The translations under genes were made by a program, and so were the position numbers. Below, one piece after another: positions 22,773 to 33,371 of a stretch of DNA of 64,000 nt (position 1 is the stretch's first letter; every line of letters begins with the position of its first letter). The notes under the pieces were generated by a model that worked only from the letters and a program-made list of their open reading frames with translations, made no database searches and was not told where the DNA came from. Source of the stretch: Aristolochia californica (taxonomy: Eukaryota; Streptophyta; Magnoliopsida; Piperales; Aristolochiaceae). The stretch lies in contig JARWKL010000010.1 in assembly GCA_029961685.1 (NCBI GenBank), positions 20,448,087-20,512,086 of the forward strand, given 5' to 3'.

Positions 22773-23846
22773 CTTCCCACCAATCTTTGATATTCTTCGA
22801 TGTCTACTTCTTCTCCAGTACTTGCACATAATTTTGTATTTTGATCCAGAAGAGTTTCTGCTAGTCTACATCCCATCATTTTGGTCTCCTCCAGTAGATC
22901 AAGGACATACTTCCTTTGAAATAATATAATGCCATGTTTGGATTGTAGTACTTCAATACCTAGAAAATATTTGAGCAATTTGTGATCCTTTGTCTTGAAT
23001 TCAACACATATCCTTTCTTTTGTTTTCTGGATTCCCTCGGGATCACTACCGGTTATAATGATATCATCAACACATACTGCCAAAACTATGTTGCCCTTTG
23101 ATGTGTCTTTTATAAATACTGAGTGATCTCCAAAGCATCTATGAAATCCGGCCTGTATGAGTGCTTGACTAAAATTTTCAAACCATGCACGAGGAGATTG
23201 TTTTTTACCATAGAGGGCTTTTTGTAGGTGACATAGGAACTCCCCCTCAACAACATACCCAGGAGGTTGTTGCATATAAATTTCCTCTTTGATATCCCCA
23301 TTCAGAAAAAAAACATTTTTTACATCAAGTTGGTATACCTGCCAAGAAGAATTAGCAACCCGAGATAATAATACAAGTACCGAGTTCATTTTTCGATTGG
23401 AGAGAAGGTTTCCTCATAATCAATGTAATAACTTTATGTATAGCCTTTAGTAATGATGCGAGCTTTCAGGCAAGCCACGGATCCATCCGGATTGTGTTTC
23501 ACAGTAAACACCCATTTACAACCGACGGGTTTCTTATCAGACGGAAGTGGTACTAGAGCCATATCTGATTTTCATAAAGTGCCTGCATTTCTTCATCCAT
23601 TGCCACCTTCCACCATGGATGTTTGAGAGCCTCCTGATAGGACTGGGGTACAGATATAGAAGAAATAGTCAAGAGAAATTGACAACATACAGGGGACCAA
23701 CGATGATGAGACACAAAATTTGTTATGGGATGAGAAGTAGATGGCATGGTGCATGATTTGGGTTCTTTTATGAGGGCAATAGGACGAGTATCATATTGCG
23801 GGCCAAAAATAACTGGAGAAGATGTACTTAGCTCGGTGGGTTCCAT
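22773..23846 (-). pseudogene. Copia C reverse transcriptase (piece 3)
   Basis: Minus-strand frames show VYQLDVKNVFFLNGDIKEEI, MQQPPGYVVEGEFLCHLQKA, LYGKKQSPRAWFENFSQALI, FHRCFGDHSVFIKDTSKGN and VCVDDIIITGSDPEGIQK. The active-site motif is CVDDI where copia normally has YVDDI. It continues KYFLGIEVLQSKHGI and TGEEVDIEEYQRLVG, where element D cuts in. The N-terminal part (23846-23553) has PQSYQEALKHPWWKVAMDEE and MQALYENQIWL. At least one frame change lies near 23400-23550. Confidence 0.92.
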
Positions 23847-23949
23847 AAACTCAATAGGTGTGGTGTTAGCTAGTGTTTCTTAGGGCTAAGTTGTTTCTAT
23901 AGCATGGGGCACAACTGGTCGAGGAGAACCTGGTACTGAAGATAAACCT

Positions 23950-24700
23950 GGAGGAGCATTGTTAGAATAATATGGAGTCTTCAAAAAATGTGACATCCCT
24001 AGATGCAAGTAAACGTTGAATAGTAGGATTATAGCAAACATAACCCTTTTGGAGGGAGTAGCCTAAAAAGATACACTTGAAAGATTTTGGATCAAGTTTA
24101 CTGCGTTTTGGGGAGGAAATATGAACAAAACATTGACACCCAAAGACTCTCAAGTGTAGTGCAAAAGGATCATCATTGGGTAATAATAGAGAGTAAGGGG
24201 ATTTGTTACCAAGAATAGAAGAAGGTAACCGGTTTATGAGAAAGCATGCGGTAAGGATTGCATGTGGCCAATAAAAGTATGAAACTTTCATGGTATATAG
24301 TAAACTGCGACCTACCTCAAGAGTATGACGGTTCTTCGGTTCGACTACACCATTTTTTGAGGGGTGTAGGCGCAGGAGGTTTGATGAATAATGCAATTTT
24401 CTTGACAAAAATAGTCAAGGTCTTTGGAGGTGTATTCTTTGGCATTATCTAACAGGAGTATTTTAATTTTTTTACCAAACTGAGTGAGTACCATAGCATG
24501 AAAAGATTTAAAAATCAATGGTATTTTAGAACGCTATTTAAATAGAAATAACCAAGTGGTACGAGTGAAGTCATCAATAAATGTGATAAAGTATTTTTCT
24601 TGAGAAATGTTTGAGACGCTCAACCCCATACATCAGTACGAATTATGGTAAACGGAGTGACAATTTTAACTTCTGGTTGAGGTGAGTATGTAGACCTCTG
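23950..24700 (-). pseudogene. Copia C integrase
   Basis: The C-terminal half of a copia integrase: NGVVEPKNRHTLEVGRSLL, YWPHAILTACFLINRLPSSI, LHLRVFGCQCFVHI and SKLDPKSFKCIFLGYSLQKG. The catalytic Glu region normally reads GVAERKNRH and here has Pro where Arg is usual. The upstream zinc finger and first catalytic Asp region (24408-24700) are in damaged frames. It precedes RT, as expected for Ty1/copia order PR-IN-RT-RH. Confidence 0.88.
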
Positions 24701-24857
24701 ATGTTTACTCATTTGAAAGACTTCACATTGAAATTCTGACCTTATCTTCTGAGTAGGAAAAAATGATGAAGAAATTGTATGGACAAATGTTCCAACCGGT
24801 TATGCCATAACCTGGTTTCAATTTCACTGGTGGAAACATTATATATTTTTTCCACAT

Positions 24858-25280
24858 CTAGGTAGTAGAGCCCCCTTGTTCATGGCCTCCACGAATCGTC
24901 TGCTTTGTTATAAGATCTTGAAACACATATGAAGTGGGTGAGAAGGTGACAGAGCAATTAAAATGTTTGGTGAGTTGACTAACCGATAAAAGATTTAAAG
25001 GGAAGGTAGGAACAAAAAAGATATCCGTGAGCAGAAGTGATGGTGTAACAGAAGTGAATCTTTTCACTTGAACTTTAGTTTGGGAGCCTTCAACTATGGT
25101 AACATATTTATGTGAAGGACATGAAGAAACGGAGTGTAATAAATATTTGTTACCTGTAAGATGCTCGTAGGCTCCGAAGTCAATTATCCAAGATGAAGAA
25201 GAGGCAGATAGAACACCTGAAGCAGTGGTGGCTGTGGTAGTTGAGGAAGTTCTTGGAGTAGAGCTCATCATTGTTCTCAT
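24858..25280 (-). pseudogene. Copia C aspartic protease
   Basis: The frame has SSSWIIDFGAYEHLTGNKYL. In this family the active site is DSGASEHLT, so the Ser after the catalytic Asp is Phe and Ser is Tyr in GAY. It continues SVTPSLLLTDIFFVPTFPLN and LLSVSQLTKHFNCSVTFSPT. The copy at 54785-55270 keeps DSGASEHLT. Catalysis is unlikely here. Confidence 0.88.
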
Positions 25281-25340
25281 TTTCTAGAACATCTCATACT
25301 CTTCATCAGTCAATGTTTTCTTTGCTGGAAGTGTGGTAGA

Positions 25341-26239
25341 CTAATCTTCTTTTGTTTCACTCGCTAAGGCTTGGTTAGCCTTATTCTCGTCTGATTTGCC
25401 AGTGAGTTTATAACATCTTTCTCTTGGGTGGTCTGGGATGCCACAGTAGGAGAGATCTTTCAAATGGAAGCATTGGTTTCTAGTGTGGCCAAGTTTCCCA
25501 CAATAAGTGAATTCCCTTCCATCTATTTTGTCAAATCCATTCCTTCCACCTCTTCCTCGGCCTCTTCTATAATTTCTACCTCGGCCTCGGCCTTGGTCAG
25601 ATGATGATCCCCTATGTCCAGAGCACATAGCGGAGGATACTTTGGTTTTAGAGGAAGAAGCGTCTGGAATACGGAGAAGTGTGGCACATACATCATTAAA
25701 GGTGGGAATCGCAAAAGAGTTCAGAAGTTGACTCTTAGCAACTTTAAGATACGGTTTGATGTTAGCAAGGCATATGGTCGTGACTAAGGCTTCTTTTTGT
25801 TTCTTTTGGACAAAGACATCTGTGGAGGTTGACCTCTAAACCGAGCCAAATATTCTTGGATATTATCTCCTTGTTTAGTGGTAAGCATTCTTTGGAGAAT
25901 ATTGTATGACCTGTTTGAGTTGTCAGAGCTAAAATACAACTTAGTACATGTCTCCCAAATTTGTTTAGCCGTGTCAAGATGAATAACATTATTGGAGTCA
26001 TGTTCTTCCATGCTATTATAAGCCAACTAATCACCAAAGCATCATTCTTTGGCCACTTGTTATAAAAATATCATCTTCATTAATAAGTGGTCCACGAGTG
26101 ATGAGGTGACTATGGAGATCTTTTTTTATAAGAAATCGGTGAACTGATGTGGACCAGCTCATAAAATTTGATACCCCATGCAAGGGTATAATAGTAATCT
26201 TGAGGATATCACTCTTGTGACCCATGTATTCTTCAGCCA
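25341..26239 (-). pseudogene. Copia C gag with zinc knuckle; start codon disrupted
   Basis: Translation on the minus strand begins (M)AEEYMGHKSDILKITIIPLH followed by FMSWSTSVHRFLIKKDLHSH. The capsid-like part has HLDTAKQIWETCTKLYF and NIQEYLARFRGQPPQMS in a second frame. Gly- and Arg-rich sequence then leads to TYCGKLGHTRNQC, a CCHC knuckle whose first Cys is Phe. The next part reads YCGIPDHPRERCYKLTGKSD. The ATG lies at 26238-26240 and coincides with the edge of the LTR that starts at 26240. Two or three frame changes are present. Confidence 0.85.
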
Positions 26240-26683
26240 TGTTGGAAGATGGGCTCCAACCCACATGACCAAGGAATACCCACATATATAAGAGTATTAT
26301 AAGAAGGGCCACATGACCAAGGAAGGCCCACAAGCTGGGCCCAAGCCCATAAGAAGTAGGACCCACGATGATTACCACAACCTGGCATCTTTATCACATA
26401 AGTTGGAAGATCAAGAAAGACTCACAAATGCATCTTTATCTTATAGTCACGTCTTAAAAGAGTTATAGTTTGAGTTATCTTTGTCTTTTATCTATATTGA
26501 GTTATTTAATTATGCTAGGACTTATCCTTAAGTATTAGAGTTTGGGTGTAATTGGGACAAATGTAGTTTTATTGTAATTAGACTCAACTAACTTCCTCTA
26601 TTATAAATAGAGGTTTATGTACTCTGATTATAAAAAAAGTTAATGAAGTCAATGAAGTATTTCTCTTCTCCATAAATTCAACA
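26240..26683 (+). repeat. 5' LTR of LARD element E
   Basis: It starts TGTTGGAAGATGGGCTCC, contains TATTATAAATAGAGG (promoter) and ends CCATAAATTCAACA. A primer site follows directly. Related LTRs are at 28513-28800, 61933-62451 and 62513-62991. Confidence 0.9.
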
Positions 26684-26699
26684 TGGTATCAGAGCAGGT
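26684..26699 (+). other. Primer binding site of element E
   Basis: TGGTATCAGAGCAGGT directly follows the LTR. It is the complement of the initiator tRNA-Met 3' end. Confidence 0.9.
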
Positions 26700-28512
26700 T
26701 TTGTGAGTTGACTTGGTCAACCCACAGAGATAATGTGATCATTTTATCTAAACCCTAAACCCTAAGTTTAGGTTCGTAGTTTTTTTTCCTATGCCTACAC
26801 CCATAGTTTTCTTTACGTTTTTCACCTCTATAATGAGATTTTAATAATTCAAATTATATATTTATGGAAATATATTTGCGTCTATTTTTGTAGGAAAAAT
26901 GATTTTTTCCAATCGGAGTAATTTACAAAGAGAAATCGATATTTAAATGAGCAAAGGTCAGATTGTGCAAAAGGTTCGACATCCGAGGTATCTTATGCTA
27001 TCAAAAATGATACTTTATATAGAGATATATATATCAAACAAAATATCTGTAAGTCTATTCTCTTATATATTCAACCAATTTTCAATCGAATATATCTACA
27101 AAGAGAAATCGATATTTGAAGCAGCAAAGGTCAAAAAAGGTTCGAGCAACAGCAAAAAGATTCAACTTCCGAGGTATTTTATGCTATCAAGAACGAGACT
27201 TTATATAGAGAATTATACATCAAAAGAAATATCTGCAAGTTTATTTTCTTACCTATTCAACCAATTCTCGATCTGAGGTTTTTATAAGGAGATATTGATC
27301 TTGGAAGAGTCAGTGGTCATGCTGGAAAAAAGGAGAAACAATGCTTAGTTCGGCCAGATGACAGAAACCGAAATCTATTAGATTATTTATCTTCTGATAA
27401 TTATATTTTATGAAGTGAAGTTATACTCGAATGAAAGGTATTTAAGTCTAGTTCTATAAGGATAAAATTTTATGTCAATCTGATCTATATTTAAAGATAT
27501 ATTCGCATTGTAAGAATCAAAGGTCCTATTGGTATTCTGTTATATTGAAATATTCGAATTTATGCCCTTTGTTTTGCGTCACTATTTGAGTGGTTATATC
27601 AGGAAAATATCTCACTTCTCCCTTGTTTAAGGGCTTATTACTACATATATGTTATTTGGGCTTATTGCTGCATCTATGATATTTGGTACAAGATGGGATC
27701 ACTGCCATTACCTCCCAGCTTGAGGGGGAGAAGTAGAAGAAGTACAACAAAGAGGTATTTTATTCCATATGTTGTGGAAAAGTTTATGTGACAAAAATAT
27801 TGAAGAAAAGGGGACCACAAAAGATGAAGCTTATGCATCTAAGAAAAAATATTTATATCGGATTATGATTATTTCAGGGGTCCTTCTATAAGGTTTATTA
27901 TTTTGGTTCATGTTGTATGTGTTGGAAGATGGTCGTGTTACATTACAGTTGCTGCTATTATGTCTCTTTGGATGAGACATTATTATTGAAGAAGAGGTGG
28001 CCTCAGTACCTATTCTCATACCATAATTTATTTGACTCTAAAAAATATCACAGTTGGGACACCATGATCAATTTAACTCTTAAAAATATCATGGTTGGGA
28101 TGCCATGAGAGTCGGTGTTCAGATTGGGACACCATTATAAATAAACCCACTACCCTCCATATAATGGCTTTTATTACTCCTACCACATGAGAGTCGTTGT
28201 CATGTGGAAGGACACGGTGGTGGACATTTCAAAGCAATACTGATAGACACACTCCCTACAGGAGATGGAGTGTGCCCTATATCCAGCATTAGGACTGCAG
28301 TATGGAGCAATGTCTTATCGGCTAGGAGTGATTTTTACTCTCATTTATATTATGCCAACAGGGGCTCATGGAAGGACACTACAGCGTGAGGGGGTATGTT
28401 GGAAGATGAAGGTATATTGGAAGAAGTAGCATTTTATACAAAAAACAATTTATACATCATTTGCAATAAGCTGGGAGTTCATGATGTTCTCTCACCCCTA
28501 GCTTGAGGGGGA
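26700..28512 (+). mobile_element. Element E interior, no gag or pol
   Basis: AT-rich leader with two diverged copies of an approximately 175-bp unit (26918-27092 and 27093-27280), then a stretch with TGTCTCTTTGGATGAGACAT, short ATCA-CAGTTGGGACACCATGA repeats (28040-28140) and two purine tracts, GCGTGAGGGGGTATG and GCTTGAGGGGGAGTG. The layout parallels element D. No protein domain was found. Confidence 0.8.
26918..27280 (+). repeat. Two diverged direct copies in the element E leader
   Basis: Both copies carry ACAAAGAGAAATCGATATTT, TCCGAGGTAT-TTATGCTATCAA, ACTTTATATAGAGA and TATTCAACCAATT. A 109-codon frame (26947-27276) spans both and repeats the pattern PRY-MLS-LYIE-Y-S--IS-SLFSY-FNQFSI. Because repeated DNA gives repeated protein in any open frame, coding is not shown. 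Confidence 0.7.
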
Positions 28513-28800
28513 GTGTTTGAAGATGGGCTCTAATCCACATGACCAAGGAAGACCCACATATCTAAGAGTATTATAAGATGGGTCACACAACCAAGGAAGG
28601 CCCATGAGTTAGGCCCAAGCCCATAAGGAGTAGGACCCACAATGATTACCACGAGCTGACATCTTTATCACATAAGTGGGAAGATCAAGAAGAACTCATA
28701 AAGTCATCTTTATCTTATGGTCACGTCCTAGAAGAGTTCTAGTTTGAGTTATGTTTATCTTTTATCTATATTGAGTTATTTAATTATGCTAGGACTCATC
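28513..28800 (+). repeat. E-type LTR, cut by gypsy LTR P
   Basis: It begins TGTTTGAAGATGGGCTCT after GAGGGGGAG and matches 26240 onward as far as ATGCTAGGACTCATC. The U3 end, R and U5 are missing at this place. Confidence 0.85.
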
Positions 28801-29407
28801 TGTTGAGGACTCAATAGCTAACCGAGTCACCCAAATGAGGCACTAATGACTCACTGAATTAATTACTTTTACTTTCATATTTTATATTGCTTTTAAGTAT
28901 ATTTTTCATTAAGTATTTAAGGGTACATGTCGTAGGGGTAGAATTATAATTTTTAAGCCCTAAACTTTAATGACGTCAAACCCTATTTAGAGGGTAAAGG
29001 AATAGAGAAAAAAGAAGCATTGAATTAGGTTAACATGGTTTGGAGTTCTCATTTTTGAGCTCTAGGGTTGGGAGGTCTCCTTAACGAGCTCTAGGTACAG
29101 GTTCTCTCTTGAATATGAGTTTTCTTCTTTCTCTCTTTATTTTTGTTTTATCCTGTTCTTACCAAAATCAAGGAGGGAAGTTCTTTCCCTTTTTTCGAGC
29201 TCAACCAGAGGCTATAGCCTCTCATCCATCCACAACAGCAAGAGAGGGTTCCTTTCTATCTTTTCGAGCAAAGGCAGGGGCTTTCCAGCCCTATATTGAG
29301 AGCAACCAAAATTAAAGGTGCTTCAGCCTCTGGTCCAGTGATCAGTAGGGTTAGGGACCCCTAACCCCTCTCAGCCGTGAGCGGCAACAAGAACAAGAAG
29401 GGTCCTA
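28801..29407 (+). repeat. Partial gypsy LTR P
   Basis: It begins TGTTGAGGACTCAATAGCTA and is closely similar to the reverse complement of the 811-bp LTR at 50864-51674. The match stops at GAACAAGAAGGGTCC, after about 607 bases. Gypsy K begins there. Its right-hand remainder was not found, and the base run TCATC at 28796-28800 would be its left TSD. Confidence 0.75.
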
Positions 29408-29469
29408 TGTTGAGGACTCAATAGTATATTGAGTCACACAAAGGAGGCGGCAATGACACACTTAGTTAA
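29408..29469 (+). repeat. Start of gypsy K 5' LTR
   Basis: TGTTGAGGACTCAATAGTAT starts a second gypsy LTR. It is interrupted after GACACACTTAGTTAA by the multi-LTR array and resumes at 38056 with TTACTTTTAAATTTC, the sequence expected by comparison with LTRs P and M. Confidence 0.75.
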
Positions 29470-29887
29470 TGTTGATTTTCAAAATTCTCTGAATTTAGCT
29501 CATAGAGAAAAAGGGAAAGAAACCCATTGGGAGAAAACTAGAGGAAGAAGGATTATGGAATTGATTATTCCTAACCCTCCCCTTGAAGCTCTATTTATAG
29601 ATTTATGAAACTACAGTATTACAATAATACCCCTGAGCCTAGGATTTAGAGTTTAGGGTTTTAACCCTAGAACTTTAACTTAATTACATCAATGCCATCT
29701 CTATGAGATGGCCATTTATTTACCATCCTGCCATCAATGTATGTGGGCCTATGGGCCTTGAGCCCATCTTCTATATCTCTTGGTTCCATAGGTCTTCCTT
29801 GGTCGTATGGGCTTGGGCCCATATTCTTATACACTTTGATATGTGATCCTTCCTTGGTCATGTAGGCTTGGGCCCTGTCTTCCAACA
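29470..29887 (-). repeat. Array LTR 1
   Basis: TGTTGATTTTCAAAATTCTC to CTGTCTTCCAACA on the plus strand. A CT-rich tract CTCTCCCTCAAGC (polypurine tract on the minus strand) adjoins. Confidence 0.88.
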
Positions 29888-29903
29888 CTCTCCCTCAAGC
29901 CGA

Positions 29904-29940
29904 GGGGGGGGGGGGGGGGGGGGGGGAGGGGGGGTGGGGG
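29904..29940. repeat. Long G homopolymer, first
   Basis: A run of more than 20 G, broken by one A and one T, replaces the GCTGGGGGTGAGAGAA seen at the equivalent place in other copies (31778-31793). Slippage or an assembly artefact would explain it. Confidence 0.8.
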
Positions 29941-30193
29941 TGAGAGAGAACAGCATGAACTCCCAGCTTGCTGCAAATGATGTATAAAATCTTTTTTTTT
30001 ATAATGTGCCTTCATCTTCCAACACTCCCCCTCGCGCTGGTGCTCTCGTTCATGAGGCCCAACTGGTATAATATCAGAGAGAGTAAATCACTCCTAGCCA
30101 CTAAGACATTGCTCTGAAGTGTCTACCTCCACCACTATGTCCCTCCATAGGACAACGACTCTCAAGTGGTAGATCAATATGTGATATTAATGG

Positions 30194-30212
30194 GGGGGGG
30201 GGGGGGGGGGGG
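30194..30212. repeat. Long G homopolymer, second
   Basis: About 19 G in a row followed by AGGTGGG. In element D the inverted equivalent is CTTCCCCCCATTAATG, with only six C. Confidence 0.8.
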
Positions 30213-30239
30213 AGGTGGGAAGTAACATAAATATAACGA

Positions 30240-30470
30240 TAAGTTCCTCCGTCATGGACTTCCAACCACAACAAAAATGATATTTTTTACAAGGATGAAG
30301 TTCCTCCGTCATGGACTTCCAACCACAAAAATTTTGGTATTTTTGACAAGGATGAAGGTCCTCCGTCATGGACTCCCAACCACAAATAAATTTAATATTT
30401 TTTACGGGGATGAAGTTCCTCCGTCATGGACTCCCAACCACAAATAAATTTGATATTTTTGATGGGGTTG
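30240..30470 (-). repeat. About 58-bp imperfect tandem repeat in array
   Basis: Four copies of AAGTTCCTCCGTCATGGACT, TCCAACCACAA and an A/T spacer ending TTACGGGGATG. It is the inverse of the repeat at 21735-21990. Confidence 0.85.
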
Positions 30471-30892
30471 ACAATAAATAATGTGATGAGGCTGCCTCTT
30501 CTTCAATAATAATGTCTCATCAACAGAGACACAATAGCAGCAACTTAAATGGGCTTGTCTTCGGCCCATTTAATACGACCCAAAAATAATTCTTGTACAT
30601 TGACCCATGAAGTAATCCAATGCACATATCGAGACCAAATAATATGCTAACTAAGGAATAATTTGTCAATTCTTCAAACTTAATAATCCATCCAGAGGAA
30701 AAAAAAATTTATCGAGTCGTGCCGAAATCTGAGTCAGGTAGACACTGACCCGAGTTGACCCAGACCGAGTTGACTCGGCCCAAGTTGGTCTGGGTTGACT
30801 CGGTCTGGAATAGATGAGTGGTTGGTTGGGTTGCTCTCGGCCCGGTCCGGGTTGCGATAGAACTAGCGCTGGGTTAACTCGGTGCTGATTAA

Positions 30893-30921
30893 TTCATGTT
30901 TCCTAACTTAGGAAACATGAA
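30893..30921. repeat. Palindrome 2 (array element I)
   Basis: TTCATGTTTCCTAA, C, TTAGGAAACATGAA: perfect 14-base arms with one central base. It lies beside a cluster of TTGACC and TTGACT motifs at 30730-30810. Confidence 0.9.
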
Positions 30922-31358
30922 ATATTTGAACAGTGTCGTTTTCCTCCCCTGCTTCTTCGACAGAAATAGAGCCCGGTGGGAGGAAACTTTCCCACAAAGG
31001 CCCAACGGAGTTTCCGAAAAATAGCAACAAAGATTTTTGGGAGATAAAATTTACGACCGCAACAGTGCGCCCTTCTCGGCACCAAAGGACTTTTGGTAGA
31101 AACAGTCCAAAAACAGCAACAACAATAGCGAAGATCATCCGAGGAAGCTAGCAAGGAGTTTCTAAAATCAATAAGTCGTCATCCTCCCGAAGCAGCAACC
31201 AAGCTGGCTTTGAGATAGACTTTCCGAAAAATAGAGATCTTGGAGAAGCGGAAAATCTTTCCAAATTACAAGCAATCACCGAGATACTACAGCAACGGAA
31301 CTGCTGTAACTGCGAGAATGGCCTTCTCAAGAATGGAATACAAACTCTATGTGTTTTG
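30922..31358 (-). other. Leader of array element I, no gene seen
   Basis: This mixed-composition segment carries CAACAGTGCGCCCTTCTCGG, shared in degenerate form with 36220 and element D. Several overlapping short frames are open on both strands without any known motif. No recognisable primer site precedes the LTR at 31359. Confidence 0.5.
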
Positions 31359-31762
31359 TGTTGATTTTCAGGATTCCATAAATTTAGGTCATGGAGAAAA
31401 AGGGAAAGAAACCCATTGAGAGAAAACTGGAGGAAGAAGGGTTATAGACTTAATTCCTAACTCTTCCCCTTATGTTCTATTTATAGATTTATGAAACTAC
31501 TGTATTACAATAATACCCTTGAACTTAGGGTTAGGGTTTTAACCCTAGAACTTTAACTTAATTACATCAATCTCTGTAAGATGACTATTTATTTATCATC
31601 CTACTATCATTGTATGTGGGCCTATGATCCTTTTCCTTGATCTATGGGCCTTGAGCCCGTCTTCTATATCTCTTGGATGTATGGGTCTTCCTTGGTCTTC
31701 TGGGCTTGGGCCTATCTTCTAATATACTTGAATATGTGAGCCTTGGGCCCTATCTTCCAACA
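31359..31762 (-). repeat. Array LTR 2
   Basis: TGTTGATTTTCAGGATTCC to CCTATCTTCCAACA. CTCCCCCTCAAACTGGGGG follows. Confidence 0.88.
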
Positions 31763-32742
31763 CTCCCCCTCAAACTGGGGGTGAGAGAATAACATGAACT
31801 CCCAGCTTGCTGCAAATGATATATATAATCTTTTTTTTGTATAATGTGGTAGATCTTCCAACACTCCCCCTCACGCTGGTGCTCTCATTCATGAGGCCAA
31901 GTTGGCATAAGAAAAGTGAGAGTAAAATCACTTCAAGTCGTATGACATTGCTCTTTAATCCAGTCAATTAACTCCTATCTTCTATAGGTAGTGCCACTTC
32001 TATCTTCTATATGTTGGATGTTCGACACACTCCTATCTTCTATAGGAAGTAGGGCTATACACAGTTCGGAAGTGTAATAATAAAAAAAACTCCTCCATCA
32101 CCGTGTCCCTCCACAGAACAACGACTCTCAAGTGGTAGGAGTAATAAATGCCAATTCATGGGGGGGTATAACATAGAGTTAGTAATAAACTCTTCCATCA
32201 TAGAGAAATAACATAGATGTCCTTACAGGTAGTGGATGTAGTAATAAGCTCCTCCGTCACGGTGATGTAACATATAATGAGGCTACCTCTTCTTCAATAA
32301 TAATGTAAAGAGACTCAATAGCAACAGTTGAAATAGGCTTGGGCCCATTTAACATGACTCCAAATAATCCTTGTAAAATGACCCATGAAATAATCCAATA
32401 CACATATATGTACCAAAAATATGCTGACCAAGAAATAATCTGTCAATTTTTCAAAACTAATAATCCAGCCAGAGAAATTTTTTTACCAAGTCGCGTCGAA
32501 ATATTTATAAAACTTGGGCACATATACCAAGGCAGAAAATAAGTGGCCCAAATCAAGTTGACCCGAACCCAAGTTGACTCAACAGAACAGGAGCATCCTC
32601 AGGTCAGCATAACCTTCGCTGGGTGAACACGGGCTGGTCCGGGTCCGGGTTGGGCTAGCGCTCAATTAAACCAGTTCCCTAAGTTAGGAAACATTTAATT
32701 TTTAAACAATGTCTTCTTCTCATGGTGCCGATAAACCAGAGA
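31763..32742 (-). mobile_element. Interior of array element J, left part
   Basis: Non-coding LARD interior. It has polypurine-like tracts (CTCCCCCTCAAAC, CTCCCCCTCACGCTGG), TAATAAACTCCTCC-type repeat remnants, AATAATAATGTAAAGAGACT and a TTGACC/TTGACT cluster at 32540-32585 before the third palindrome. Gypsy U starts at 32743. Confidence 0.7.
32665..32699. repeat. Palindrome 3 (array element J)
   Basis: ATTAAACCAGTTCCCTAA, G, TTAGGAAACATTTAAT. The arms pair with three or so mismatches. The core CCTAA-N-TTAGG is as in the other copies, while the outer arm is AT-rich as in element N. Confidence 0.65.
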
Positions 32743-33219
32743 TAGCAACGAACATATAAAATCCAGGCAAATTAATCAGCGTGAGAGGAGTTTCAGGAAA
32801 ATCTTTTCGCAGATAATCAACAACAGAGATGATAAGGTCCCAGATCAACACAACGATTCACAGGAAGATTGGAGAAGATAACGAAGAACAAGAGAACGAA
32901 GAGGAGAAGAATCATAGGGGAGAACGACGATGGATAACCCGGCTCTAAGGGAGACCGTAACCTACGGCTCTGAGGGAGTTCGCAACCTAGATTCGTCAGA
33001 GGAGAACCTGATCCTTAGTAACTTTTTTGCTTCTCCATTTCATTCCATGACGACCCTTAAATAGGACTCATGATCCAAGTTTCTAGAGAGAATTATAATT
33101 TTGCCCCTCTATGTCATTTAACACGAAAATAAACTAAATGGTTACATAGCTAACTCGGTCAGAGTGATTAACTCAGCCACGGTCTCAGCTTGACTCGGCT
33201 CACTTTTGGGTCCATCACA
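32743..33219 (-). repeat. 3' LTR of gypsy U
   Basis: It ends GGGTCCATCACA and shares AGAGGAGAACCTGATCCT, AATAGGACTCATGATCCAAG and TAACTCAGCCACGGTCTCAG with 35973-36204. The left edge is set by the AGAGA duplication. Confidence 0.75.
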
Positions 33220-33330
33220 TCACACCCCTCCGGGAGAACGAGCTTGTCCGCGAGCTCGAAGGTAGGGTAGGCTTGCCGAACTGATCTACATCAACCCAAG
33301 TAGCACCCACTTGAACTGTGTCCGACATAA
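33220..33330 (-). pseudogene. Gypsy U terminal pol codons
   Basis: The minus strand encodes [11 protein letters not shown] and then a degenerate version of the ELADKLVLPEG-like tail just before the polypurine tract (CTCCGGGAGAACGAGCTTG on plus). This is the same end as in gypsies A, B, F, K and M. Confidence 0.6.
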
Positions 33331-33371
33331 ATTTTGGGGGGTCCGAAGCGGTCCTTCTGGTTCCACCTTGT

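Noticed and set aside
26751..26770. Interstitial telomere repeat (ACCCTAAACCCTAAG)
   Set aside because: Only about two units; such strings are frequent in LTR and leader sequence of these elements.
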